A stretch of 64,000 nt of DNA, taken from positions 1 to 64,000 of the forward strand of contig JAJPIL010000004.1 of NCBI GenBank assembly GCA_021324755.1, given 5' to 3'. Positions 44,381-53,753 of this stretch are shown here, piece by piece (position 1 is the first letter of the stretch; every line of letters starts with the position of its first letter). Made by a program: the position numbers and the translations under genes. The stretch is from Pseudomonadota bacterium. Its GTDB lineage: Bacteria > Desulfobacterota > Binatia > Binatales > Binataceae. Below the pieces are notes generated by a model that saw only the letters and a program-made list of their open reading frames with translations, did no database searches and was not told where the DNA came from.

Positions 44381-45559
44381 TCAATCGCAATCGGAAACGA
44401 GCACCAGAACGCCAGCGTACTGAAGCGCTTGTGTCGCCCCGGCGACCGGACCGACCTCGAACCCGGTGAAGAATCCTGCCAGGGCCAACGGACCGAGGGC
44501 GGCTTGGATGTAGGACACATCGTGGTCGCGTATACCGTAGAACGCCGAACCGCGCGCGACACAGTCGAAGTACAAGCCGAATGTGGGCGAGCGCGTACGC
44601 CGAAGCGAGAGCTCGTTCAGCATAGCCTGGAGGTCAGCGCGAGCATAGCCAGGTTCGCGCAACGCAAAGCCGACCAGGTCGCCCTCGCGCAACTCGTGTC
44701 CCACCCACAAAAACCCCTTTGCGGGATCCAGGCCTAAGATGTTGCGCATAACAAAGGCGCCCCGCTCAAGACGGCGCGCTCCCAACCTGACGTTGACACA
44801 CAGGCTCACAACGTTCAACGCGCGTCTTAGGTCTGACGCCAACGCACCAACATCTTGTCTGAACACCTCCAGAGCGGGCCTGCCATCCAGTTCAAGAAGA
44901 AGGTTGTCTTGAGCAGCGGTTACAAGATGACCGCCGCTCAAAAGCTGTGCGGCCGAACAAATTCCGATATCTAGTTCGAAATTCCCGCTAAGCAGCAAAG
45001 CGCAGACCGAATCGTTGCTCACCACGTTGCCGCAAAACTGAAAGGTCACGCCAGTGCTGCCGTCTTCGGTGGCGCCTGCGCCGATTATATCGACGCCTGC
45101 CAGCTTCCAACGTAGCTCTTCGACCAACAGCTCGGGATCGCAGTTGTAGCTGTCCGCGAACACAAGCAACAGGTTTCGACAATCAGCCAAAGGGGTCAAA
45201 ATTTTGACCAGTTCGCGCGCGGCCTCTACCTCGCGGTTTCGCACTCCCGGCACGAACGCTCTTTGGACGCGCAGCCCATCACCGCCAAACACTGCAACAG
45301 CCACGGCGGGGACATTCTCGAACTCGTGATTGTGCGCGATTACACCCGCCGCACCGCATCCCACTACGTTTTTTGTGCTCGCCCGCTCGCCTACCGTTCG
45401 GACGAGCAACGGGAACGCGCCGGCATGAGCCCCGGTTGCAAAGCACAGCGCCGCTCGAGCGCGACTCAGTTGCGCGTTTCGCAAAGCGTCGCTCGTCGCC
45501 GCAACAGCCGCCTGACCCGTATCTTCAATCACCGAATATCCCACGCCAGCCCGAATCAC
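44381..45559 (-). CDS. FIST domain sensory protein
   Basis: 392 residues with FIST_N (about 1-210; NVVGCGAAGVIAHNHEFENVPAVAV) and FIST_C (about 215-375; GFLWVGHELREGDLVGFALREP; CVARGSAFYG). FIST proteins are thought to bind small ligands such as amino acids in signal transduction. There is no kinase or GGDEF partner next to it. It is predicted cytoplasmic. Confidence 0.88.
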   Translation of the reverse strand: MIRAGVGYSVIEDTGQAAVAATSDALRNAQLSRARAALCFATGAHAGAFPLLVRTVGERASTKNVVGCGAAGVIAHNHEFENVPAVAVAVFGGDGLRVQRAFVPGVRNREVEAARELVKILTPLADCRNLLLVFADSYNCDPELLVEELRWKLAGVDIIGAGATEDGSTGVTFQFCGNVVSNDSVCALLLSGNFELDIGICSAAQLLSGGHLVTAAQDNLLLELDGRPALEVFRQDVGALASDLRRALNVVSLCVNVRLGARRLERGAFVMRNILGLDPAKGFLWVGHELREGDLVGFALREPGYARADLQAMLNELSLRRTRSPTFGLYFDCVARGSAFYGIRDHDVSYIQAALGPLALAGFFTGFEVGPVAGATQALQYAGVLVLVSDCD

Positions 45560-45623
45560 TTCACCTCACTCCCGACGCCCCACGGCGCGCTCTGAAAGTG
45601 TTTTTGAAAAAAGGCTGTTTAGG

Positions 45624-47159
45624 TCAATCTCCCAAAACTTCAAGCAACATCACCATCCGCTGGATACCCCGCACAAGGTTGTCGATTCCGATTCGCTCGT
45701 TGACGCCGTGGATCGTTTGTTGAAGCTCTGGGGTAATCTCAATTGGGTTGAAGCCGTACACAATAAGCTTATGCTGGCGCAAGTACCGGCTGTCGGTAAA
45801 CCCCGTGCTCATAACCGGGATGACCGGCACGCCCTGATCCTGTCGCTCGGCCACTTGCTCGAGCGCCTTCATAAAATTTGTCGAGGTAGGCGATGCTGGC
45901 GACACGGAGTTCAACAGCACCTGCACTTTGACCTGATCGTCGGCGATCGTGCTCTGCAACGACTTTAAAAACTCGGTGGGGTTGTCTCCGGGAAGCAACC
46001 GGCAGTCGAGTTCGGCGTAAGCATTAGCCGGAATAACGTTTGTTTTGTCGCTACCTACCAGCACGGTAGGTGTAACCGTGTCGCGCACCATCGCGTTATT
46101 TACCGGGTTTGAAAGGAACTTTTCGCGAAATTCGTTTTGCTGAAGGGCGGAGCGCACGTCGGCCCATTGTGAAGGTCCTCCCTGAAGCTCGGCCACTCGC
46201 CGAAAATAGTCTTCCACTAAAGGCGAGACGTTAATCTGAGGCTGCATTTGCGTGACTCGGTACAGGGCCTGAATCAGGCGGGTAACTGCAGTTTCGGCTT
46301 CCGGCGTTGCCGCGTGCCCGGGATTCCCCGAGGCTACCAGCCTAACCCATAAAGGATTCTTCTCGGCGACCGACACCGCGTAATATTTGCGGCCGTTGGG
46401 CAACACGCGGATGGCGCCGCCTTCATTCAAAACGTAGCGCACGTCCGCAAAAAGATCCGGGCGATGCCCAACTACCCACTCCGCGCCTTGTCTTCCTCCC
46501 TGCTCTTCATCAGCTGTAGCCAAAAACAACACGTCGCGCTTAAGTAGAATTCCGGCGCGCTTGAGCGCCACCATCGCCATCAGCTCGATCACGCCGGGCC
46601 CCTTGTCATCGAGCGCGCCCCGCCCCCAAACTTCGCCGTCCTTAACCGCGCCAGAAAAGGGCTTGAGCTTCCATCCACGCTCATCGGCCGGCACGACGTC
46701 TATGTGACTCATCAACACGATCGTTCCATCATTGTGCCCCACTCCATGCAGCCGCGCTGCGACGATACCGCGATTAGGCGCTGTTTCTATCACGGCCGCC
46801 GGGATACCGTTGCTCAAAAACTTTTCGCGCAACATCTTTGCAGCGCTAAGCTCGTTGCCGGGAGGATTCGTCGTATTAATTTGTATGTATCGCGAGAGCA
46901 GACCGACGGCTTCGTTTTTTATCGACTCCCAGTTAATTCGGTCGCTGCTAAGCGGTGACGGCGCGCTTTGCGGCGGATTAGACGACGTTCGCGACGCGAA
47001 CGACGAGGGCAAGGCTAATGCGCATATCAATGCCAACCCGGAACATAGAGCGGCGCTGACCAACCTGATCCGAGCAAAGCTATCGTTTCGTCGCAAATCT
47101 ACGTAATCGGGCTTCGCCTGTCGAAGATGGAGCCTGAGAGATGAAGCCATGCTATTCAC
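45624..47159 (-). CDS. M20-family metallopeptidase, membrane-anchored or exported
   Basis: 511 residues. A hydrophobic N-terminal segment (LVSAALCSGLALICALALP) suggests export or anchoring. The zinc-binding M20 core shows VLMSHIDVVPAD, WGRGALDDKGPGV and ATADEEQGGRQGAEW with the catalytic Glu. The dimerisation domain follows (ASGNPGHAATPEAETAV). It resembles carboxypeptidase PM20D1-like enzymes. Minus strand, single gene. Confidence 0.92.
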   Translation of the reverse strand: MNSMASSLRLHLRQAKPDYVDLRRNDSFARIRLVSAALCSGLALICALALPSSFASRTSSNPPQSAPSPLSSDRINWESIKNEAVGLLSRYIQINTTNPPGNELSAAKMLREKFLSNGIPAAVIETAPNRGIVAARLHGVGHNDGTIVLMSHIDVVPADERGWKLKPFSGAVKDGEVWGRGALDDKGPGVIELMAMVALKRAGILLKRDVLFLATADEEQGGRQGAEWVVGHRPDLFADVRYVLNEGGAIRVLPNGRKYYAVSVAEKNPLWVRLVASGNPGHAATPEAETAVTRLIQALYRVTQMQPQINVSPLVEDYFRRVAELQGGPSQWADVRSALQQNEFREKFLSNPVNNAMVRDTVTPTVLVGSDKTNVIPANAYAELDCRLLPGDNPTEFLKSLQSTIADDQVKVQVLLNSVSPASPTSTNFMKALEQVAERQDQGVPVIPVMSTGFTDSRYLRQHKLIVYGFNPIEITPELQQTIHGVNERIGIDNLVRGIQRMVMLLEVLGD

Positions 47160-47671
47160 CCACCTTATTAACCGCTCATCGTAGGCTTTATTGCAAGTTC
47201 TTCCAAAGGCAACCGCTCATTGTCTTTTGCCAGCCGGCCTCTAGGAAGTCCAATCGAGCCATGCTTGTCGCACGACGACCAAAGAGCGATCAAAAAAGCC
47301 GCAATGGCAGGTGCCTGCAATGCGCGCTTTCGTATTGTCGCTGCTCCTACTACGTTTCTCGGGCAATGTAACTAAGATTCGGTTAGAAAGCGTGCGCTCA
47401 TCACCGTGGTTTTGAGTGTCGCAAGGGCGAGCTCTTGGGCCATTCGGCGCACGAATGTAAACCCATTGAAAAAGAGGCTTGAGTTTTCCGTAAAACAGGA
47501 CAGTTCCATGATTCGACTATCCCGTGTGATCGCAACTTGTGAAGTCATGTCGTCGTAGTAAGGCGGGAACTCACAGCACACGCACATAGTGAAAGTTTCG
47601 TTTTGGGCTACCTTCGATAGCGCAAGTCGCAGCGAAAAAATAACCTTGCACGCAAGGCAGTGGTGAGCCCG

Positions 47672-48406
47672 ATGCGAACAGAGGCGAATCACCGAAAAGA
47701 CAACGTGTCCAAAAGGCTGGACTCAAGGCAACCAGATGAGGCGCGGGCGCAAAAGCGAGCATTTGTGGTTAAAGTGCTAGCGGTTTTACGCCGGCATTCG
47801 TCCAGCTGGAACGCTCCGGTCGTAAGTTTGATGGCAGCTCAGGAAAAAGATCCCTTCTTAGTGCTCATTGGGTGTATCTTGAGTCTTCGCACCAAGGACG
47901 AAATTACGGCTCAAGCCTCAAGGCGCCTGTTTGCGCGCGCTCGAAATCCTCGACAGATGCTGGCGCTCGATGTGGCTGAAATCGAGCAGCTGATATATCC
48001 CGTAGGATTTTATCGCACCAAAGCCCGCACGATCAGGCAAATCTGCGAAGAGCTAGTCGAGCGCTTCGCAGGGCGAGTGCCGCAGACACTAGACGAACTA
48101 ATGAGCCTTCCCGGAGTTGGCCGCAAGACGGCAAACCTCGTTTTGTCGGAGGCGTTTGACAAGGCGGCCATTTGCGTCGACGTTCACGTTCACCGCATTT
48201 CTAATCGATGGGGACTGGTCGCTACTCGCACTCCAGAACAGACCGAGGCGGCTTTACGAAACGTTCTTCCTCGCTCCTACTGGGCAGAGTACAACGGCCT
48301 GCTCGTGGCCTTTGGACAAACGATTTGTCGACCAATTTCGCCGTGGTGTTCGTGTTGCCCGATCGAAAGCCTGTGTCCGAAGTACGGAGTCGGTTCTCAT
48401 CGCTAG
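47672..48406 (+). CDS. nth: Endonuclease III
   Basis: 244-residue base-excision DNA glycosylase/AP lyase. Helix-hairpin-helix LPGVGRKTANLVL carries the catalytic Lys, and VDVHVHRISNRWG the catalytic Asp. The [4Fe-4S] ligands C-x6-C-x2-C-x5-C are present (CRPISPWCSCCPIESLC). The ATG at 47672 is chosen; upstream GTG codons lack a better ribosome binding site. The N-terminal about 35 residues are extra compared with E. coli Nth. Confidence 0.94.
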   Translation: MRTEANHRKDNVSKRLDSRQPDEARAQKRAFVVKVLAVLRRHSSSWNAPVVSLMAAQEKDPFLVLIGCILSLRTKDEITAQASRRLFARARNPRQMLALDVAEIEQLIYPVGFYRTKARTIRQICEELVERFAGRVPQTLDELMSLPGVGRKTANLVLSEAFDKAAICVDVHVHRISNRWGLVATRTPEQTEAALRNVLPRSYWAEYNGLLVAFGQTICRPISPWCSCCPIESLCPKYGVGSHR

Positions 48407-48477
48407 GTCTTTTCCACCGCTGGGTTGCGCTTTGGTTTTGGCTGGACTAGCTTGTTGTGGTGGGTAGAAGATTTGCG

Positions 48478-49923
48478 ATGCAGGGGCTTAGGGAAAGCTC
48501 TTCGGGCGATCGCGATCCGAGAATTCACTCGATTTTTTCCCAGTTAGCCTTATTGCGAGCCCGTTTAAATCGCCAGCTTTTGCTGAACGTGACGCTGGCC
48601 TGTGCGGCGACAGTCATTGGCAGTGCTGGCCTTTTTATGTTGGCGGCAATTTATCTTCCGGTTCGGGCTTTCGCGATCGCCGCGCTGGTTCTCACGCTTG
48701 GCGCGCTTGGCGGCGTGGCTTGGGGCGTAGTGTCAGGCGTCAGGCGCTGGACGACGATTATAAGAGCGGCGCGCTTGGCGGACCGGCGAGCAGAGCTCAA
48801 AGGCCGGCTGGCAACGCTTGTCGCGATGGCGCCTCAGGCGGCGCGTCTACCGCTGTGGTCTTTTCTTGTGGAAGACGTTTTGGAGCTACGGGAGCGCTTC
48901 GTGCCGTCGAAAATCGCTCCTTGGACAATACCCCGCTCGCTTCTCGCTTTGCTCCTTGCCTGTTTGCTCGCGGCGCTAGCAGAGCTGGCGCTCAAGCACA
49001 AGCGTGCCCAGGTTTTAGCCGACCTTGCCGTGCAAAAGCCCCCTACGCTTGCGCAGATTGCGCCGGCCTTGCCCAACATGCCTGGAAACTCGACCAGCGA
49101 GAATAAACAGTTTGCTGGTAGCGAAAGTCTCGACCAAGAAAGCATTACAGTTGAGCCGGGCGAGGGTGCCTCCGTTGCGGTGCCCGAAAATGGCAAAAGC
49201 CTCTGGAGTAGACTTGGCGCGCGCGCCGACCAATTCGCCCAGTCGCTCCAAAACGGACTTACCGGCCATCTACAACAACACGCTTTTCGAGACTCAGACG
49301 AGTTAGCCAAAGCCGACCCAGATCGACAGGACTTAGGGCAAGGTCGCGACGGACAGACTGCAACCGACGAATCGTCTGGCAACTCGAGCTCGGACACTCA
49401 GGCGAACTCTCCATCGCAGGAAGAGACAAGTTCAGGTGGCCATCAAAGTAGCGGCCAGCTACAAGCTTCTGGCAAATCCGATACCCAGCAAAAAAACCAA
49501 TACGGCGAAAGCGCAAAGGGCTCGAACTTCAAGTCCGCCAAAACGCTCGAAGATGAAGGCGAACGGACCGGCCAGATGTCTTCAAGGGAAAACGAGATGA
49601 CGTACGGTCAAGTCGGCCGCACCCAGAGCGGCCCACACGGTAAAAGTTCGCGGCCGGGAGCGGGCGCCAGCCATGGCTTTGGCTCCGACCCTGAACATCT
49701 CTATAGCAAGACGGCCGAGGTGCCGAAAACCGCCTCCCATACCTTCAAGATTACGCTTCAAGGCAGCATGTCTGGCGGTCCTGTGGCGGGTTCGGGTAAG
49801 CCTTACCGGCCGCCGAGAGCGGACATCCCGCTTAATTCCAAGCAGGCCCCCGATGAGCCGATATATCGCGCGGAGATCCCTGCAGACGAGCGAGAACTCA
49901 TTAAAAGAGCGTTTGAGCCGTGA
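48478..49923 (+). CDS. Membrane protein of a MoxR-DUF58 operon, Ser/Gln-rich, unknown
   Basis: 481 residues from the ATG at 48478 (a GTG at 48457 is possible). Three membrane helices lie in the N-terminal 170 residues (LLLNVTLACAATVIGSAGLF; FAIAALVLTLGALGGVAWGV; LLALLLACLLAALAEL). A long, low-complexity Ser/Gln/Asp-rich linker follows, then a folded C-terminus ending EIPADERELIKRAF. The stop overlaps moxR through GTGA. A position upstream of MoxR and a long hydrophilic tail suggest a DUF4175-like role in envelope assembly, but this is not certain. Confidence 0.7.
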   Translation: MQGLRESSSGDRDPRIHSIFSQLALLRARLNRQLLLNVTLACAATVIGSAGLFMLAAIYLPVRAFAIAALVLTLGALGGVAWGVVSGVRRWTTIIRAARLADRRAELKGRLATLVAMAPQAARLPLWSFLVEDVLELRERFVPSKIAPWTIPRSLLALLLACLLAALAELALKHKRAQVLADLAVQKPPTLAQIAPALPNMPGNSTSENKQFAGSESLDQESITVEPGEGASVAVPENGKSLWSRLGARADQFAQSLQNGLTGHLQQHAFRDSDELAKADPDRQDLGQGRDGQTATDESSGNSSSDTQANSPSQEETSSGGHQSSGQLQASGKSDTQQKNQYGESAKGSNFKSAKTLEDEGERTGQMSSRENEMTYGQVGRTQSGPHGKSSRPGAGASHGFGSDPEHLYSKTAEVPKTASHTFKITLQGSMSGGPVAGSGKPYRPPRADIPLNSKQAPDEPIYRAEIPADERELIKRAFEP

Positions 49924-50960
49924 AGTCCGAGATTGTTGATACTCCGAGCGTGGCAGATTTTGCCCGGATTTTCCGGCGCGTCCAAAACGAGATTCACAAA
50001 GTAATTGTTGGACACGAACGAGCGGTCGAAGATCTCTTGATCGCGCTTTTTGCCGGCGGCCACGTGCTGATCGAGGGCGTGCCTGGCACGGGCAAAACGA
50101 TGCTGGTCAAGACCCTGGGTCAGGCGCTGAATCTGAGTTTCAATCGCATCCAGTTCACGGTCGACCTGATGCCGGCGGATATTACCGGAACGCGAATTGT
50201 AGAGTCATTTGACGGCGGGCGACGCGAGTTCACCTTTTCTCCAGGCCCCATTTTCACCCACATTTTACTGGCCGACGAAATCAACCGTGCAACCCCTAAA
50301 ACCCAGTCGGCCCTGTTGGAGGCGATGGCCGAGCTGCAGGTGACCGTGGCGGGAACGACCCATAGACTCAAGCCGCCGTTTTTCGTGATGGCGACGCTTA
50401 ATCCGGTCGAGATGGAGGGAACATACCCGCTGCCAGAGGCCCAGCTCGACAGGTTCTTTTTCAAGATTCACCTTCAGTATCCCGACGAGAACGAGCTTGC
50501 GACGATTATTTCGACGACAACTGGCGCAAGCGAGCCGAAAGTCGAACCCGTCTTCAACGCCGAGGAAGCGCCCGCGCGCCTGGAGGCGCTGAAGCGTCTG
50601 GTGCGCCAGGTGATCGTGTCGCCAGATGCGCAACGTTACGCCGCACGTTTGGTGAGCGCGACCCAGCCGAGCACTTCTAAGTTCACCAGATGGCGGCCGG
50701 GCAGCTTTCGCGACGAGTTGATCGATCGCTACGTCGCTTTCGGCTCAAGCCCGCGGGGCGGACAAACGTTGATCCTAGGCGCGAAGGTGGTAGCTTTGCT
50801 CGACGGCCGTGTCAACGTAGCCCACGAAGACATCGAACGGGTCGCTTTTTCCGCCCTAAACCACCGCATGATGCTCAATTATGCAGCGCAAGCGGACGCG
50901 GTCGAAACTCGACAGCTGATCGAGCGAGTACTCAAAGGGCTCGCCTCTCAGCGCGAGTGA
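49920..50960 (+). CDS. MoxR-family AAA+ ATPase
   Basis: 346 residues. Walker A GVPGTGKT, Walker B LLADEINRA, sensor region FVMATLNPVEMEGTYPLPEAQLDRF. MoxR ATPases act as chaperones for maturation of complexes with VWA-domain partners; the DUF58 and two VWA membrane genes follow in the same operon. GTG start, overlapping the preceding gene by 4 bp. Confidence 0.94.
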   Translation: MKSEIVDTPSVADFARIFRRVQNEIHKVIVGHERAVEDLLIALFAGGHVLIEGVPGTGKTMLVKTLGQALNLSFNRIQFTVDLMPADITGTRIVESFDGGRREFTFSPGPIFTHILLADEINRATPKTQSALLEAMAELQVTVAGTTHRLKPPFFVMATLNPVEMEGTYPLPEAQLDRFFFKIHLQYPDENELATIISTTTGASEPKVEPVFNAEEAPARLEALKRLVRQVIVSPDAQRYAARLVSATQPSTSKFTRWRPGSFRDELIDRYVAFGSSPRGGQTLILGAKVVALLDGRVNVAHEDIERVAFSALNHRMMLNYAAQADAVETRQLIERVLKGLASQRE

Positions 50961-50982
50961 TTATGAGGTTTACGACCGAGCG

Positions 50983-51888
50983 ATGGTCGAAGAAAAAGCT
51001 TTCGACCCAGAATTTTTAACCCGCCTGGACCGACTGATTCTGGCGATTAAGCACGCTCGCGCGCAGCGCCCCGGGCAAAGAAGCTTGGGTCGCGTTCAAG
51101 GCGCTGGTCTCGAGATCGAAAACTTCAGACCGTACGTTCAGGGCGACGATTTGAGGTTTCTCGATTGGAACGCCCTGGGGCGTCTAGACGAGCTCATCAT
51201 CCGTACCCATCGCAGCGAACGCAAAGTGGAGATATCGATCCTGGTCGACTTGAGCGCCTCGATGAGGTTCCCGGTCGAGGATGACAAAGCGGGTTTGGCG
51301 CTGGCGGTGGCTTCGAGCGTGGCCTATATCGCGATGAGCGAAAATGACGCTGTGCGAATCGTCGGGATCGGGCGTCGGGGTAATCGAGTCATGCTCGACG
51401 CAACCCCGTTCTTCCATCGCCGCGACTCATACTATGAGTTGAGGCCTTTTCTTAAAAAGATGCGCTTTCGTGGCGAGACGGCTTTAGATGCAGGAGTTGC
51501 GGAAATTTTGAACCAACGCAAAGAGCGTGGCGTAGCCGTTATCGTCTCGGACTTTCTGACCCCCTTCGAACAGTGGCAATCCGCTCTCAAGCGCTTGCTT
51601 GCTGCTGGCTACGAAGTCGCGGTGCTGCACGTTCTTGGCCAGCACGAGTCGCAGGGGACTTATGCACCAGGAATCTACCGCGTTTATGACAGCGAGACCG
51701 GACAGATGCGCGAGCTTCGATTCGAACGTAAAGTCGCCTCGCTATATCTCGCGCGACTTCACCGTTTGGTCGACGAGCTGCGTACCTTTTGCCATCGCAA
51801 CAATATTCCTTACGTTCGCGCATTCGGGGCGGAAAATTTCGAAACGATCGTGACCCAGGAGTTTCCTCGCTTGGGGTTGGTGCATTAG
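50983..51888 (+). CDS. DUF58 / VWA-like protein
   Basis: 301 residues. The DUF58 motif GRVQGAGLEIENFRPYVQGD precedes DLRFLDWNALGRLDELIIR. A VWA-like segment with MIDAS DxSxS follows (ILVDLSASMRF). It is a typical MoxR partner. The next gene starts 2 bp after its stop. Confidence 0.92.
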   Translation: MVEEKAFDPEFLTRLDRLILAIKHARAQRPGQRSLGRVQGAGLEIENFRPYVQGDDLRFLDWNALGRLDELIIRTHRSERKVEISILVDLSASMRFPVEDDKAGLALAVASSVAYIAMSENDAVRIVGIGRRGNRVMLDATPFFHRRDSYYELRPFLKKMRFRGETALDAGVAEILNQRKERGVAVIVSDFLTPFEQWQSALKRLLAAGYEVAVLHVLGQHESQGTYAPGIYRVYDSETGQMRELRFERKVASLYLARLHRLVDELRTFCHRNNIPYVRAFGAENFETIVTQEFPRLGLVH

Positions 51889-51890
51889 GG

Positions 51891-53753
51891 ATGGGATTGC
51901 TGAGTCCACTGAGTTTGCTTTATGCTGCAAGCCTCGCTGTTCTCATCGCGATCTATCTGCTGGCGAGTCGTTATCCCAGACTGATCGTTTCAAGCTTGTT
52001 GCTGTTCGAGGAGTTACCCTCCCCAGTTGCGAAACGCCGCTTTCAACCAGACGTCTTCTTTTGGCTCGAAGCGCTAGCATTGGGCACACTTTCGCTGGCC
52101 GCGGCAGGCCTGTACCTCAAACTTCGCGCGCCGTTGCGCGGCCCAAGCCACCGAGTGTTGATTTTTGACATAGGAGCCGCGATGGGCGCCAGCGAAGGTT
52201 CACTTACGCGGCTCGAGCTTGCCAAGCGCCAGGCGCTCAAAATCATTTCCAAATCGGGCGCAGGCTCCCAGTTTTCGGTCGTGACTTATGCCTTAGAAGC
52301 CAAAACCGTGCTGAGTCCCACCTCTGACGTATCAGCCGTAAGACACGCCTTGAGATCGCTATCTGCCGTGGCGGTGAGAAGCCGCGCCGCCGCATTCTCG
52401 GCCGCTTTGGCGATGGCGCGCCAGGCTGATTACGTCGACCTGTTTTCCGACCGGATGCCACAGTACAGCGATACGGCTCTGCGCTCGCTACGCGGTTCGT
52501 TCGATTTTCACCAAGTTGGAACGGCTCAACCTAATTTGGCAATAGCCAGTCTTGAACCAGGCGTCCCATCGCTGGAATCGGGCTTCTGCGTGGTTCGCAA
52601 TTTTTCGTTTAGAGAAGCAAGATGCGAGCTACGGATCGAGCTCAATAATCGGTTGACGTACCGGCGGTCGATGACACTTGCGCCGCGAAGCCAACTGGTG
52701 GTGCCGTTCGGACCCCTGACCGAAGCTGGCCTTTTGCGAGCGGAGGGTTTCGGCGATGATGCTCTTTCTTTCGACAACGTTCGGTACGCTTATGTTCCTG
52801 CGCTCCAGGGGAAACGCGTTCTGATAGTAAGTAGCGATACGGGCGTGGGCGAGGATTTGGCAAGACTCGTCAAGGCTATAGCACCACAGGCCACGCTTCA
52901 CACGCTCGAGGCGCGCTCTTCGGCGCTATCGGCCAATCTGCACTCAGCGGAAGATGCCCAGCGCTACGACCTCGTCGTGGTCTACGACCAAGTCGTCGAC
53001 GAATTTAAGGGCCGCTCGCTCGTTGCGTTTTTCCCGAGGTCAAGCGGGCAACCGAACGCTGGCCTCACGGCCGGCCGAGCCGAACTTGACCGAATCGTCG
53101 GCGAGCAACGCCTTTTCGTGCCGATTCCGCTTCACCGCACGCGTATCTTGTCGCTGCCCGACTGGATGCGCGTGCTAGCCGTAGGAGCCGCTTGGCAACC
53201 TGCGCGCCGTATCCCCCTGGTCGCGATAGGTCGCAGAAGCAATTTTCGCATGGGCGTAGTCGCGTTCGATATCCGAGACCATCTCTTGTTCGATCCCGAT
53301 CGGCTCGAGGTCCTTGAGCTTGCGCTCAAGCTTGTGAGCGAGCTGCTTGCCCCCTCCGACGTAAAGGTCGTAGCCACCGGCAACACGTTCACCATTGACT
53401 CAGAAACAAGTGCTCGAGTTACGTTACCCGACGGCGCTACCGTCAAGCTCGGTCCCGACAAGGACAAGCAGATTCGCTTCACGCCGACGATGGTCGGACG
53501 CTACGTGATCGAGACCGGAGATTTCACCCAGTCCGTCTTCGCCAACTACTTCGACGCTTCCGAGTCGGACTTAAGGATCGAACGCCGAGTTCTTCACCTT
53601 CCCCCTTCCAGAGCGTCAGGACGCAAAAGAAATGAACAATCTCGGACGAAGCCGCTGACGGTGGCGTTGGCGAGCTTAGCACTCGCCGCGCTTGTGGCGG
53701 AAAGCGCGCTTATCGTCCTACGAAGTTCGAAAAACAGGCAGGCAAGTGTTTGA
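51891..53753 (+). CDS. BatA-like VWA membrane protein, degenerate MIDAS
   Basis: 620 residues from the ATG at 51891. The N-terminal membrane segment (MGLLSPLSLLYAASLAVLIA) and aerotolerance-regulator-type start match BatA. A VWA region follows, with the MIDAS changed to DIGAAMGAS (no DxSxS), so metal binding is probably lost. A C-terminal membrane helix (LTVALASLALAALVAESALI) anchors it. It overlaps the next gene by 8 bp. Confidence 0.85.
   Translation: MGLLSPLSLLYAASLAVLIAIYLLASRYPRLIVSSLLLFEELPSPVAKRRFQPDVFFWLEALALGTLSLAAAGLYLKLRAPLRGPSHRVLIFDIGAAMGASEGSLTRLELAKRQALKIISKSGAGSQFSVVTYALEAKTVLSPTSDVSAVRHALRSLSAVAVRSRAAAFSAALAMARQADYVDLFSDRMPQYSDTALRSLRGSFDFHQVGTAQPNLAIASLEPGVPSLESGFCVVRNFSFREARCELRIELNNRLTYRRSMTLAPRSQLVVPFGPLTEAGLLRAEGFGDDALSFDNVRYAYVPALQGKRVLIVSSDTGVGEDLARLVKAIAPQATLHTLEARSSALSANLHSAEDAQRYDLVVVYDQVVDEFKGRSLVAFFPRSSGQPNAGLTAGRAELDRIVGEQRLFVPIPLHRTRILSLPDWMRVLAVGAAWQPARRIPLVAIGRRSNFRMGVVAFDIRDHLLFDPDRLEVLELALKLVSELLAPSDVKVVATGNTFTIDSETSARVTLPDGATVKLGPDKDKQIRFTPTMVGRYVIETGDFTQSVFANYFDASESDLRIERRVLHLPPSRASGRKRNEQSRTKPLTVALASLALAALVAESALIVLRSSKNRQASV

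Noticed and set aside
47372-47692. 106-codon minus-strand frame between the M20 peptidase and endonuclease III
   Set aside because: It overlaps the nth start, has no known motif and no ribosome binding site; a shorter start near 47587 remains possible but unsupported.
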